Origin: an uncultured Bacteroidales bacterium
Lineage (GTDB): Bacteria; Bacteroidota; Bacteroidia; Bacteroidales; Muribaculaceae
Direction: 5' to 3'
Length of the DNA: 64,000 bases
Assembly (NCBI GenBank): GCA_947573135.1
Contig: CANPDU010000005.1
Coordinates: 42,809-106,808 of the forward strand
Part shown: piece by piece, positions 32,374-41,285 of the stretch
Layout of the letters: each line of letters opens with the position of its first letter
How positions within the stretch are numbered: the stretch's first letter is position 1
The notes under the pieces: generated by a model
Told to the model about the DNA's origin: nothing
Seen by the model: only the letters and a program-made list of their open reading frames with translations
The model's database searches: none
Program-made: the position numbers and the translations under genes

Positions 32374-33798
32374 ATGTCAAGACTTTCTGCTTTCTGCTTG
32401 ATCATATGTGCTGCCGGATTTGGCTTTGTCGGATGTAACACGACGAGCGAGACTCTGGAGTATGAGGTTCCGACAAGTGCGCTTGTCAAAAGTTTCTCAT
32501 TGTCGGCCGACACCAAAGTTCTGGATAATCTGGACAAAGTTTTCTTTTCGATAGATCTCGTCACAGGAAATATATTCAACGCTGACTCTATGCCTTACGG
32601 TACGAAGACCGACAAGCTTGTGCCTGTGATCACGACAGGCGGCGCGTCGGCTGTGGAACTTGTGGTGCCTCGCCCGGGTCAGAGCGATACGACCTACAAT
32701 TATCTTGAAAACTCGACAGACTCGATTGACTTTTCCAGCGGGCCTGTCAAACTCAAGATACAGTCGCTCAATGAGTCAGTGACGAAAGTCTATACGATAA
32801 AAGTCAATGTCCATAATGTCAAGAGCGACTCGCTGTCGTGGGGCGACATCGCTTACATGGAGCTTCCTACCAGTCTGCCCTATGTCGAGGCGCAGCATAC
32901 GCTTAAGTTCAAGGGCAAAGCTTACTGTCTGACGAGCGAAGGCAACAATTATTGTCTGGCGTCGAGCGACAATCCTGCGGCCAAAATATGGGAATACAAA
33001 AAGGTAACATTCGGACAGAACATGAAGGTGTCGACATTCAGAGCATCGAATGATGCGATGTATATTCTTGATATCGACGGCAATATGTACAAGTCGGCCG
33101 ATTTGGGAGAGAGCTGGACACAGACCGGACAAAAATATGAATATCTTATCGGCGGTTACGGCGACATTATGCTCGGAACGGTCAAGGACGGCGACAAATG
33201 GAAAATTGCCGGCACAGACGGGTCGTCGACCGATGCACCGGCCGAATTCCCGGTCACCGGTACTTCGGTTCCGCTTGAGTATACGTTCCCGATGAGCTCA
33301 ACACGTCAGCTTACAGTTGTCGGCGGAGTCAAGGCATCGGGTGAGCTTACGGGCTGCGCCTGGGGCTTTGACGGCAGCAACTGGGCCTGTCTGTCGAGCG
33401 CTCCGCTACCCGACGCACTCGAAGGTGTGACGCTGGTACCATATTATGTATTTGCAGAAAATGAATACTGGGTCGCAACAAAAGAGTCGATCTTTGTTGC
33501 TATCGGCGGTAAAAATGACACCGGCGAGTGCAATACAACGACCTACATATCATATGACTACGGTATGAGCTGGCGGAAAGGATCCGACCTGATGCAGCTC
33601 CCGAAATATGTACCGGGACTTTATGACGCCCAGACACTTGTGTTCACGAGCGAACTCGGCAGCCGGGCATCGGAGGCTATCACATCGTGGGAATGCCCTT
33701 ACATCTACATGTTCGGCGGCGAATTTTCCAACGGCCTGATCAGTAACACCGTATGGCGCGGAGTGATCAACCGTCTTTCGTTTAAACCTCTGCAATAA
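32374..33798 (+). CDS. DUF6242-like lipoprotein with Asp-box motifs
   Basis: 474 residues. The N-terminus MSRLSAFCLIICAAGFGFVGC is a lipoprotein signal. The N-terminal third is a beta sandwich-like domain (VKSFSLSADTKVLDNLDKVFFSIDLVTG). The rest is propeller-like, with two clear Asp boxes (S-x-D-x-G-x-x-W): SADLGESW near residue 245 and SYDYGMSW near 392. The arrangement recalls DUF6242 proteins that sit before the uppS-bamA cluster in Bacteroidales. Probable outer-membrane or surface lipoprotein, function unknown. DUF6089, uppS and bamA follow on the same strand with short gaps. Confidence 0.82.
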   Translation: MSRLSAFCLIICAAGFGFVGCNTTSETLEYEVPTSALVKSFSLSADTKVLDNLDKVFFSIDLVTGNIFNADSMPYGTKTDKLVPVITTGGASAVELVVPRPGQSDTTYNYLENSTDSIDFSSGPVKLKIQSLNESVTKVYTIKVNVHNVKSDSLSWGDIAYMELPTSLPYVEAQHTLKFKGKAYCLTSEGNNYCLASSDNPAAKIWEYKKVTFGQNMKVSTFRASNDAMYILDIDGNMYKSADLGESWTQTGQKYEYLIGGYGDIMLGTVKDGDKWKIAGTDGSSTDAPAEFPVTGTSVPLEYTFPMSSTRQLTVVGGVKASGELTGCAWGFDGSNWACLSSAPLPDALEGVTLVPYYVFAENEYWVATKESIFVAIGGKNDTGECNTTTYISYDYGMSWRKGSDLMQLPKYVPGLYDAQTLVFTSELGSRASEAITSWECPYIYMFGGEFSNGLISNTVWRGVINRLSFKPLQ

Positions 33799-33822
33799 GC
33801 GCCTGACATCGAGGAAACAAAC

Positions 33823-34515
33823 ATGCGGACAATTCGCCTGATCATAACGGCTTTATTGCTATCTGCGGCAACATTTTCGGTTGCCGGCCAGTCGACTCTC
33901 TACAAGTTTGATGCGGGAGCCGGTCTTGGCATGAGCGGTTATTTAGGCGATGCCAACCGGTCGTCGCTGCTGAAGCATCCCGGCTTTGAGGGCGAATTAT
34001 CGTTCAGGTATCTGCCAAATGTGAGATGGGCATTCAGAGGTGTGCTGTCGGCGTTGTCTCTAAGCGGATCTACGGCGGATATGGATAATGTACTGCCGTC
34101 GTCGGGCGCAGAAACGTATGATTTCAAATCGACAGTCTATGATCTCGGAGCCAGAGTAGAGTTTAATTTCCTCAACTACGGCATTGGTGAAACCTACAAG
34201 CGTCTGCGCCGGTGGTCACCATATCTGACGGTCGGTGTCGGCGTCAGTCTGTCGTCGTCGGGCGGAGAGACATCAGTAGCACCCAATCTGCCGATGGGCA
34301 TGGGTATAAAGTTCAAAATCAGCCAGCGAGTTAATCTTGCTGCTGAATTTACGATGACAAAAGTATTCGGCGATAAGGTCGACGGACCCGTGCTGAACGA
34401 TCTGAATATGATAAAAACAGCATTTTACAAGGACACAGACTGGTACTCGCGTCTGACGATAGGCATCAGCTATGAGTTCGGGGAGCGCTGTGAAACATGT
34501 CACTATGTAGATTAA
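33823..34515 (+). CDS. DUF6089-like outer-membrane protein
   Basis: 230 residues with a signal peptide (MRTIRLIITALLLSAATFSVAGQ). The body has the alternating pattern of a small outer-membrane barrel: YKFDAGAGLGMSGYLGDAN, GELSFRYLPNVRWAFRG, VGVGVSLSSSG, YSRLTIGISYEFG. The C-terminal GERCETCHYVD has two cysteines that could bind a metal or haem-like ligand, but a lone CxxC is weak evidence. Its place directly before uppS matches DUF6089 genes in this order. Lies between DUF6242 and uppS, with 24- and 9-bp gaps. Confidence 0.82.
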   Translation: MRTIRLIITALLLSAATFSVAGQSTLYKFDAGAGLGMSGYLGDANRSSLLKHPGFEGELSFRYLPNVRWAFRGVLSALSLSGSTADMDNVLPSSGAETYDFKSTVYDLGARVEFNFLNYGIGETYKRLRRWSPYLTVGVGVSLSSSGGETSVAPNLPMGMGIKFKISQRVNLAAEFTMTKVFGDKVDGPVLNDLNMIKTAFYKDTDWYSRLTIGISYEFGERCETCHYVD

Positions 34516-34524
34516 AACGACGAA

Positions 34525-35274
34525 ATGACAACGAGCAACGACATATCAGGCAACAGACCGGAAAATCTTCCGCGTCATGTGGCCATCATCATGGACGGCA
34601 ACGGCCGCTGGGCGCAGGCTCGCGGACTTGACCGTTCGGAAGGACACAGCGAGGGCGTAAAGACGGTGCGCCGCATCACCGAGGCGGCATCACGCGCCGG
34701 CATCGAATATCTGACCCTGTACACGTTTTCAACCGAGAACTGGAACCGTCCGCAGGCCGAGGTCGACGCTCTGATGCATCTGATTGTGATCGCAATCGAG
34801 CGTGAGACTCCCGACCTGATCAAGAACAATGTGAGGCTTCAGATGATAGGCGACAAGTCGCGCATGCCTGACGAGGCTCTGCACCGTCTCGAACGCTGTA
34901 TCGAAGAAACGTCGAAAGGCACCGGCCTGACATTAGTGCTTGCAATAAGTTATTCATCGCGCTGGGAGATAGTCGAAGCGTGCAAACGAATTGCTTCAGA
35001 AGTATCGGAGGGAATTATGTCCCTTGATAAGATCGACGACAAAATTGTCGCCAGTCATCTGTCGACGGCCGGAATGCCCGATCCGGATCTGCTGATCCGC
35101 ACCGGCGGAGACATGCGTGTGAGCAATTTCCTTCTGTGGCAGATCGCCTACTCGGAACTATATGTGACATCGACTTACTGGCCCGATTTCTCGGAAGAGG
35201 ACTTTCAAGAGGCCATAACATCATATGGCAGCCGTCAGCGCCGTTTCGGCCTGACAGGAGAACAGGTAAAATAA
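34525..35274 (+). CDS. uppS: Isoprenyl transferase (undecaprenyl diphosphate synthase)
   Basis: A cytosolic and membrane-associated cis-prenyltransferase that makes the C55 lipid carrier for peptidoglycan and surface glycans. 249 residues. HVAIIMDGNGRWAQARG holds the catalytic Asp and substrate-binding residues. SEGHSEGVKTVRRI, LTLYTFSTENWNRP, ISYSSRWEIVEA and the C-terminal PDLLIRTGGDMRVSNFLLWQIAYSELYVTSTYWPDF are all UppS signatures. bamA follows 36 bp downstream, a conserved neighbour in this phylum. Confidence 0.96.
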   Translation: MTTSNDISGNRPENLPRHVAIIMDGNGRWAQARGLDRSEGHSEGVKTVRRITEAASRAGIEYLTLYTFSTENWNRPQAEVDALMHLIVIAIERETPDLIKNNVRLQMIGDKSRMPDEALHRLERCIEETSKGTGLTLVLAISYSSRWEIVEACKRIASEVSEGIMSLDKIDDKIVASHLSTAGMPDPDLLIRTGGDMRVSNFLLWQIAYSELYVTSTYWPDFSEEDFQEAITSYGSRQRRFGLTGEQVK

Positions 35275-35310
35275 CACAAACAAAACAGACAATCACATCT
35301 CAATCATATT

Positions 35311-37947
35311 ATGCGATATAGACTGACCGTAATCACAGCACTGCTGATGCTGGCCTGCACATTTGCGAATGTGTCGGCACAGACAGCCAATGATACCATC
35401 TATAATCCGCCGGTTATCTATGGAAATATTCCTAAGGTATTTGAAATCGCCGGTATTAAGGTGGAAGGTGCGCCAAATTATGAGGACAACATCATACTCG
35501 GCTATGCCGGGCTTAAAGTGGGCGACCGACTGGCGATCCCCGGTGAAGAAGTGACCAATATAGTTAAGCGTCTGATGCGTCAGGGTCTGTTTGCGCAGGC
35601 TCAGTTTGTGGTAGACAAGACAGCCGACGGCAAGGCATGGGTCACACTCAAACTCAGGCCCCAGCCGAGAATTTCTAAGGTCAACTATAACGGTATGAAG
35701 AAAGGCGAACGCGAGGATATTCAGGAGCGTCTTCAACTGCTTAAGGGCAACCAGATCACACAGAATATCATCAACCGCGCCGAGGCAATAATCAAACAAT
35801 ACTACGACGGAAAAGGCTTCGGCAACGCTCAGGTCAACATCATCCTTCACGAAGACCTGTCGGCTCCGAATGAGATGATAGTCGATATCAATGTCGACAA
35901 ACACGACAAGGTCAAGGTTCATAAGATCTATATCGACGGCAATGAGGTGATGAGCGACCGCCAGATACAGCGCGCGATGAAGAAAACCAATGAAAAGGGC
36001 AAGCTGATCAATCTTTTCCGTCAGAAGAAATTTGTCGAAAGCGACTACCATGACGATTTGAACCGCATACTCGAAAAATATAACGAAAAAGGTTACCGCG
36101 ACGCCAAGATCGTGAGCGACAGCGTAGTTCCTTATGATGACCGTCTGGTTGACGTGCATATCACCGTCGACGAGGGCAAACGATATTATATCAAGGATAT
36201 AAGCTGGGTAGGCAATACGATAAAATCGAGCGAGGAACTAGCGTATTATCTCGGAATGCAACCGGGCGATGTCTATAATCAGAAACTTCTTGACAAACGA
36301 CTTAATACGGATGACGATGCAGTCGCCAACCTGTATATGAACAACGGTTATCTGTTCTATGAACTTGTGCCGGTCGAACGAGAGATCAGCGGAGATTCGA
36401 TTTCGCTTGAAATGCGTATAGTCGAGGGCCCTCAGGCGAGGATCAACAATGTGGTGATCAACGGCAACGACCGACTTTATGAAAAGGTCATCCGCCGCGA
36501 ACTGCGTGTGCGTCCCGGCGATCTGTTCAGCAAGCAGGATCTTGTGCGTTCGGTTACGGAGATTGCACAGACGGGCCACTTCAATCCGGAGACTCTCGAT
36601 CCGAAAGTTGAGCCGAACGCAGAGAACGGAACAGTCGATATAGTCCTTAACCTCGAGTCGAAAGCCAACGACCAGATCGAATTCTCGATGGGCTGGGGCC
36701 AGACCGGAGTGATCGGCAAGCTGTCGCTGAAATTCACCAACTTCTCGATCAAGAACCTGTTTCATCCGAGCACTTATCGCGGAGTGATACCTCAGGGAGA
36801 AGGCCAGACATTCACAGTCAGCGCCCAGACCAACGCGCGCTATTATCAGGCATACTCTGTGTCGTTCCTCGATCCGTGGTTCGGGGGCAAGCGACCGAAC
36901 TCATTGTCGGTTTCGGCCTACTACAGCCGTCAGACGGGTGTAAACTCCTCGTATTATAACTCTACGTGGGCCAACTCGATGAACTATATGGGTTACGGCG
37001 GTTACTATCCGGGCTATATGGGCAATTACAACGACTACTATCAGAACAGCTATCAGGCGTCGTATGACCCGAACAAGGTGCTTCAGATGGTAGGTCTCAA
37101 TGTCGGTTTCGGCAAGCGCCTGAAGTGGCCTGACGACTGGTTTACGTTTACAGCAGAACTCGGCTATAACTGGTATTATCTTAAAAACTGGGATTATCTC
37201 TATTATATGAACAACGGAACGTCGAACGCTCTTGTGCTGGGTCTCACACTCTCGCGCCGATCGATCGACAACCCGCTTTTCACACGCCGAGGCAGCGACT
37301 TCTCACTGAGTCTGCAGCTGACTCCGCCCGCTTCTCTTTTCGGCGGCCGCAAGGACTGGAAAAAACTCAGCGAAGAAAACACCGTCGAGTCAAAGAAAGA
37401 ACTTTACCGCTGGATCGAATACTGGAAACTTAAATTCAGATCGCGTACATACACGTCGCTTATCAGTCCGGAGACCACCCAGTGGACACCAGTGCTGATG
37501 ACGCGAGCCGATATCGGCCTACTGGGCAGCTATAACAAATACCTGAAATCGCCGTTCGAAACATTCTATGTCGGCGGCGACGGTATGTCGGGCAGCTATA
37601 CTTACGCGACAGAGACCATTGCCCTTCGCGGCTATGACAACGGCCAGTTCACGCCCTGGGGCAGTGAAGGCTATGCGTATACACGTTTCGGCGTCGAGCT
37701 GCATTTCCCGCTGATGCTTCAGGCATCGACCACAATCTATGCGTTGACCTTCCTCGAAGGCGGTAACGCATGGACATCGGTCAAGCAGTTCAATCCGTTC
37801 AGCATGAAACGCAGCGCGGGTGCGGGTGTGAGAATCTTCCTCCCGATGGTCGGCATGATGGGTATCGACTGGGCATACGGCTTTGACAGGGTATTCGGCC
37901 AGAAGGGCGGCAGTCACTTCCACTTTATCCTCGGTCAAGAGTTCTAA
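35311..37947 (+). CDS. bamA: Outer-membrane protein assembly factor BamA
   Basis: Core of the BAM machine that inserts barrel proteins into the outer membrane. 878 residues: a signal peptide (MRYRLTVITALLMLACTFANVSAQ), five POTRA domains (about residues 30-430; for example INNVVINGNDRLYEKVIRRELRVRPGDLFS) and a C-terminal 16-strand barrel. AETIALRGYDNGQF contains the conserved RG(F/Y) loop-6 motif, and the end HFHFILGQEF is an outer-membrane beta signal. An extracellular loop is notably Tyr/Gly rich (MGYGGYYPGYMGNYNDYYQ). It sits with uppS and two Skp-like chaperones. Confidence 0.96.
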   Translation: MRYRLTVITALLMLACTFANVSAQTANDTIYNPPVIYGNIPKVFEIAGIKVEGAPNYEDNIILGYAGLKVGDRLAIPGEEVTNIVKRLMRQGLFAQAQFVVDKTADGKAWVTLKLRPQPRISKVNYNGMKKGEREDIQERLQLLKGNQITQNIINRAEAIIKQYYDGKGFGNAQVNIILHEDLSAPNEMIVDINVDKHDKVKVHKIYIDGNEVMSDRQIQRAMKKTNEKGKLINLFRQKKFVESDYHDDLNRILEKYNEKGYRDAKIVSDSVVPYDDRLVDVHITVDEGKRYYIKDISWVGNTIKSSEELAYYLGMQPGDVYNQKLLDKRLNTDDDAVANLYMNNGYLFYELVPVEREISGDSISLEMRIVEGPQARINNVVINGNDRLYEKVIRRELRVRPGDLFSKQDLVRSVTEIAQTGHFNPETLDPKVEPNAENGTVDIVLNLESKANDQIEFSMGWGQTGVIGKLSLKFTNFSIKNLFHPSTYRGVIPQGEGQTFTVSAQTNARYYQAYSVSFLDPWFGGKRPNSLSVSAYYSRQTGVNSSYYNSTWANSMNYMGYGGYYPGYMGNYNDYYQNSYQASYDPNKVLQMVGLNVGFGKRLKWPDDWFTFTAELGYNWYYLKNWDYLYYMNNGTSNALVLGLTLSRRSIDNPLFTRRGSDFSLSLQLTPPASLFGGRKDWKKLSEENTVESKKELYRWIEYWKLKFRSRTYTSLISPETTQWTPVLMTRADIGLLGSYNKYLKSPFETFYVGGDGMSGSYTYATETIALRGYDNGQFTPWGSEGYAYTRFGVELHFPLMLQASTTIYALTFLEGGNAWTSVKQFNPFSMKRSAGAGVRIFLPMVGMMGIDWAYGFDRVFGQKGGSHFHFILGQEF

Positions 37948-38011
37948 TAAACTTTTGAGCGTTTCAAACGTCTAATATAGAAACAATCACTCAAACTAAA
38001 CCAAAAAGACA

Positions 38012-38527
38012 ATGAAGAAACTCATCCTCATCATGGCTATCGCATTTGCCGGTGTATGCACGGCAGCGGCTCAGAAATTCGCGTTGGTCGATATGGAATA
38101 CATTCTTAAAAACGTGCCGACATATGAAATGGCCAACGAGCAGCTCAACCAGCTGTCACAACGCTGGCAAAAAGAAGTTGAGGCAATCGGAAAGGAAGCC
38201 GAGACGATGTATCAGAGTTATCTGTCGGACAAAGTGTTCCTGACCGAAGAGCAGGCTAAGAAACGTGAAGAAGAAATCGTTGCCAAAGAAAAAGAGGCCA
38301 CCGAACTGAGATATAAATATTTCGGGCCGGAGGGCGAGCTCTACAAGAAGCGTCAGACGCTGCTCAAACCGGTACAAGACGATGTATATAACGCAGTTAA
38401 GAAGGTCGCAGAAGAACGAGGCTATCAGGCAATCTTCGACCGGGCATCGGCGAGCGACATCATATATGCGTCGCCACGAATCGACGTGAGCAATGAAGTG
38501 CTTGCAAAATTGGGCTATTCCAAATAA
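38012..38527 (+). CDS. OmpH/Skp-family periplasmic chaperone
   Basis: 171 residues: signal peptide (MKKLILIMAIAFAGVCTAAAQ), then KFALVDMEYILKNVPTYEMANEQLNQL, a long charged coiled coil (about residues 45-125) and a C-terminal beta strand region. This is the Skp/OmpH layout that cradles unfolded outer-membrane proteins on the way to BamA, encoded 64 bp upstream. It is the first of two tandem paralogs. The central AKKREEEIVAKEKEATELR is the tentacle helix. Confidence 0.9.
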   Translation: MKKLILIMAIAFAGVCTAAAQKFALVDMEYILKNVPTYEMANEQLNQLSQRWQKEVEAIGKEAETMYQSYLSDKVFLTEEQAKKREEEIVAKEKEATELRYKYFGPEGELYKKRQTLLKPVQDDVYNAVKKVAEERGYQAIFDRASASDIIYASPRIDVSNEVLAKLGYSK

Positions 38528-38595
38528 AATTAGTACTTTTACGGCGCGAAACTATAACGTAAAAAATTAACTTAAAATCATAACAAGAAAATATC

Positions 38596-39105
38596 ATGTT
38601 CAAAAAAATTATCCTTGCTCTTGCAGTAATTTTCCCTATGAGCGTTTTTGCTCAGAAATTCGGTGTCGTTGATGTTGACAATGTATTTCAGGCAATGCCT
38701 GAGGCCGCAACAATGAGAACAACACTCGAAGAAGCTTCGAAAAAATATCAGTCGGAACTTCAGCAGCTTCAGCAAGAACTTGACAAACTTTATTCTGAAT
38801 TCCAGACCCTCAATCAGGATCCGGCAACGCCCGAAAGCATCAAGCAGCGTCGCCTTGATGATATTCAGGAACGCAACGAAAAGGCCAATCAGTTCGCCTC
38901 TAAAGCACAGCAGGATCTCGAGCGTCTGCGTCAGCAGCTCATTGAGCCGATACAAGTTAAGGTATTTGATGCGATAAAGACAGTCGGCCAGGAAGGCGAT
39001 TACACATTAGTGTTCCCTAAAGCTCAGGATCTGCTGCTCTATCAGGGTGCTAATGTTGTGGATCTTACGGAAACCGTTAAGGCCAAACTCGGCATACAGC
39101 AATAA
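38596..39105 (+). CDS. OmpH/Skp-family periplasmic chaperone (second copy)
   Basis: 169 residues with a signal peptide (MFKKIILALAVIFPMSVFAQ), the shared KFGVVDVDNVFQAMPEAATMRTTLEEASKKYQ start, and a Gln-rich coiled coil (LQQLQQELDKLYSEFQ). It is a paralog of the preceding gene, most likely from an old tandem duplication that is common in Bacteroidota. The Gln-rich coil differs from the Lys/Glu-rich coil of copy 1, so the two may serve different clients. Followed by a strong terminator. Confidence 0.9.
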   Translation: MFKKIILALAVIFPMSVFAQKFGVVDVDNVFQAMPEAATMRTTLEEASKKYQSELQQLQQELDKLYSEFQTLNQDPATPESIKQRRLDDIQERNEKANQFASKAQQDLERLRQQLIEPIQVKVFDAIKTVGQEGDYTLVFPKAQDLLLYQGANVVDLTETVKAKLGIQQ

Positions 39106-39165
39106 GCCGCATATCTTATACATCGCGAAGCGATGTCCCGCGCCATGTCGCGGTAAACCGCGCAG

Positions 39166-39203
39166 GCAAAAGCCCGGATTTCGCATGAGATCCGGGCTTT
39201 TGC
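39166..39203 (+). terminator. Strong stem-loop terminator after the bamA-skp cluster
   Basis: GCAAAAGCCCGGAT (39166-39179) pairs perfectly over 14 bp with ATCCGGGCTTTTGC (39190-39203), with a 10-nt loop. The T-run lies inside the descending arm. A smaller hairpin, CATCGC-GAA-GCGATG, precedes it at 39121-39135. Confidence 0.85.
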
Positions 39204-39265
39204 TAAAAAGCAAGTGTAGAGAATTATCCGCGGTCAATGATATTATAGACTATTGAAGATAGAAA

Positions 39266-39289
39266 AGTTATCAACATATGTTGATAACT
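39266..39289. promoter_or_regulatory. 24-bp perfect palindrome upstream of tdk
   Basis: AGTTATCAACATATGTTGATAACT reads identically on both strands. It lies 71 bp before the tdk start and well after the upstream terminator, so it is in the tdk promoter region. Perfect symmetry without a loop suits a dimeric repressor operator better than a terminator. The half-site TTATCAACA is one base from a DnaA box (TTATCCACA). Confidence 0.6.
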
Positions 39290-39359
39290 ATTTCAGCGGT
39301 TAAAACCGGTAGCAAAGACAAAAGTTGCTAACTTTACAGATAATATAGATCATATAAAA

Positions 39360-40046
39360 ATGTACAGGAAAGGCAAACTATATTTTCGCTACGGCACAAT
39401 GGGATCGGCCAAGACCGCCCTGCTGCTCACAACGGCCTATAATTTCGAGGAGCGCCATATAGAGTATCTCTGCATGAAGCCGGTGATAGATACCCGAGAG
39501 GCGCGCAATGTGATTAGATCGAGAATCGGCATAGAACGTGAATGCCGGTGGATCTATCACGATACGAATCTCTATGAGCTGGTCAAAGATATCTATCGCG
39601 AAACGCATAAGGTGATTGAATGGTTTCTTGTTGACGAAGCGCAGTTTCTCACAGAAGCTCAGGTCGACCAGCTTTCACGGGTCGTGGATGATTTCGGCAG
39701 CAATGTCGTGTGCTATGGTCTCCGGACGGATTTCAAAACGCATTTGTTCGAAGGTTCGCGCCGTCTGTTTGAGATAGCCGATACGATAGACGAAATCAAG
39801 TCGACCTGTAACTGCGGCCATAAGACCATAGTAAATGCGCGAATCGACGCCAACGGAGATTTTGTCGAAGAAGGCGCCCAGGTTGAGATCGGCGGAGATG
39901 ACCGTTATGTGGCAGTGTGCCGAAAATGCTGGCGAAACAAGCGCATTGAGCAGAGCACACGCGGAACATTGCCGTTTTTCGAAGAGGAAACGGAAGAAGA
40001 AACAGTTAATATTGACAAAGTGACAGAAAAATATGATAGTTTGTGA
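39360..40046 (+). CDS. tdk: Thymidine kinase
   Basis: Salvage enzyme that phosphorylates thymidine with ATP (class II TK1-like). 228 residues. KLYFRYGTMGSAKTALLL contains the P-loop (GTMGSAKT). WFLVDEAQFLTEAQVDQL carries the DEAQ motif with the catalytic Glu region, and VVCYGLRTDF binds the base. A zinc ribbon is visible as CNCGHK and, later, CRKCWRNKR. The C-terminus is a Glu-rich tail (FFEEETEEETVNID). yhcH overlaps its 3' end by 14 bp, so the two are translationally coupled. Confidence 0.94.
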   Translation: MYRKGKLYFRYGTMGSAKTALLLTTAYNFEERHIEYLCMKPVIDTREARNVIRSRIGIERECRWIYHDTNLYELVKDIYRETHKVIEWFLVDEAQFLTEAQVDQLSRVVDDFGSNVVCYGLRTDFKTHLFEGSRRLFEIADTIDEIKSTCNCGHKTIVNARIDANGDFVEEGAQVEIGGDDRYVAVCRKCWRNKRIEQSTRGTLPFFEEETEEETVNIDKVTEKYDSL

Positions 40047-40485
40047 TATAGCAGACGCGCATCGCTTCAAGGGCCTCAGTCCTCTTATCGGCGAAGCGAT
40101 AGAATGGCTTGAGAGCTATCGAGACGATAATTTTGTGAAAGGGACTGTCGAAATCGGCGCCGAAGGCCGTATCAGAGTAAACTCGGAGGAACCTCATTTG
40201 CGCGCTCCCGAAGTGTCTGAACTCGAGGCGCACCGCCGTTATATCGATATCCATGTGCCGCTTAAGAACAGCGAAACCATAGGCTGGGCATCGGTGGCAG
40301 GCCTGAAGTATCCTCACGGCGGCTATGATGACGAGCGCGACATCTGTTTCTATGGAGATTCGGCAACCTGTCTGCTGCATGTCAGGGTAGGGCAGATCGC
40401 TATATTTTTTCCCGAGGATGCCCATGCTCCCAATATAGGCATCGGTACTCACCGTAAACTTTGTATAAAGATACCTGTTGAATAA
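40033..40485 (+). CDS. YhcH/YjgK/YiaL-family protein
   Basis: 150 residues, soluble. VEIGAEGRIRVNSEEPHLRAPEVSELEAHRRYIDIHVPLKNSETIGW is the family signature (E-x-H-x-x-x-D-I-x), followed by a cupin-like core and IFFPEDAHAPNIG with the conserved His. YhcH-type proteins are linked to sialic acid and other sugar metabolism, possibly as anomerases, but no sugar genes are adjacent here. Its ATG lies inside tdk, so expression is coupled to nucleoside salvage, a context that does not explain the role. Confidence 0.88.
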   Translation: MIVCDIADAHRFKGLSPLIGEAIEWLESYRDDNFVKGTVEIGAEGRIRVNSEEPHLRAPEVSELEAHRRYIDIHVPLKNSETIGWASVAGLKYPHGGYDDERDICFYGDSATCLLHVRVGQIAIFFPEDAHAPNIGIGTHRKLCIKIPVE

Positions 40486-40490
40486 AGACT

Positions 40491-41258
40491 ATGAAGATAA
40501 AGCGTAAATGTCTGGCATTACTGTCTGCTGCGTTGCTCGGCACAGCAGCTGCAGCCGCTATGCAGTTCAATGATGAATCATTGAGCTATAAAGTGAATTA
40601 TAAATGGGGGCTTATCCACAAGCAGGCAGGCCATGCGACACTTACGCTTAAAAACGACGGACCATATTATTACGCGCAGCTTACTGCCGCTTCGGAACCG
40701 TGGGCCGATCGATTTTTTGAGGTGCGCGATACTCTCAACGGGGTAATCAAGCGTGACGGTTTTGTGCCGATATTTTACGAAAAGATAGCCCATGAAGGCG
40801 GCGAGGATAAGCACGACACGGTTACATTCATCTATGACGGCAATAATAAGGTAAGAGGGGAATGTACGCGCCATGTAGTCAAGAAGGGCAAAGAGCGTGT
40901 CAACCAGAAGATCGAACTTGAGGCCGAGGGCATGACAGTCGATATGATGAGCGCATACTATTATATGCGTGCACTGCCGTATGAAAACTGGAAGCCGGGT
41001 CAGACGGAAACGATAACGATTTTTTCAGGCAAGCGCAAAGAAGCTCTCACTATAAAATATCACGGAACAGAAGATGTGAAGGCAGACAAGAAGACATTCA
41101 GATGCTATCACATCACCTTTATATTTACGTCAGACGGTGGCAAGAAGACATCAGACGATATGGACGCGTGGATCAGTGCCGACGGGAGGCGGATACCTGT
41201 GAGACTTGAAGGTAAATTGCCCGTCGGAAAGGTGCATTGTGTTTACACGGGACAATAA
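40491..41258 (+). CDS. DUF3108 secreted protein
   Basis: 255 residues with a signal peptide (MKIKRKCLALLSAALLGTAAAAA). The mature part is beta-rich, with the DUF3108 pattern: SYKVNYKWGLIHKQAGHATLTL near the start, then GDxxxV-type repeats and KTFRCYHITFIFTSDGGKKTSDDMDAWISADGRRIPVRLEG. The family is periplasmic and of unknown function in Bacteroidota. It lies 6 bp after the YhcH gene and just before rpoN, probably in one transcript. Confidence 0.88.
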   Translation: MKIKRKCLALLSAALLGTAAAAAMQFNDESLSYKVNYKWGLIHKQAGHATLTLKNDGPYYYAQLTAASEPWADRFFEVRDTLNGVIKRDGFVPIFYEKIAHEGGEDKHDTVTFIYDGNNKVRGECTRHVVKKGKERVNQKIELEAEGMTVDMMSAYYYMRALPYENWKPGQTETITIFSGKRKEALTIKYHGTEDVKADKKTFRCYHITFIFTSDGGKKTSDDMDAWISADGRRIPVRLEGKLPVGKVHCVYTGQ

Positions 41259-41285
41259 TAGAACGGCATAACAGCAGATTTGGGA

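Noticed and set aside
39266-39289. Replication origin (DnaA-like half-sites)
   Set aside because: Only two half-sites in one palindrome, each off the consensus, with no box cluster and no dnaA or dnaN nearby.
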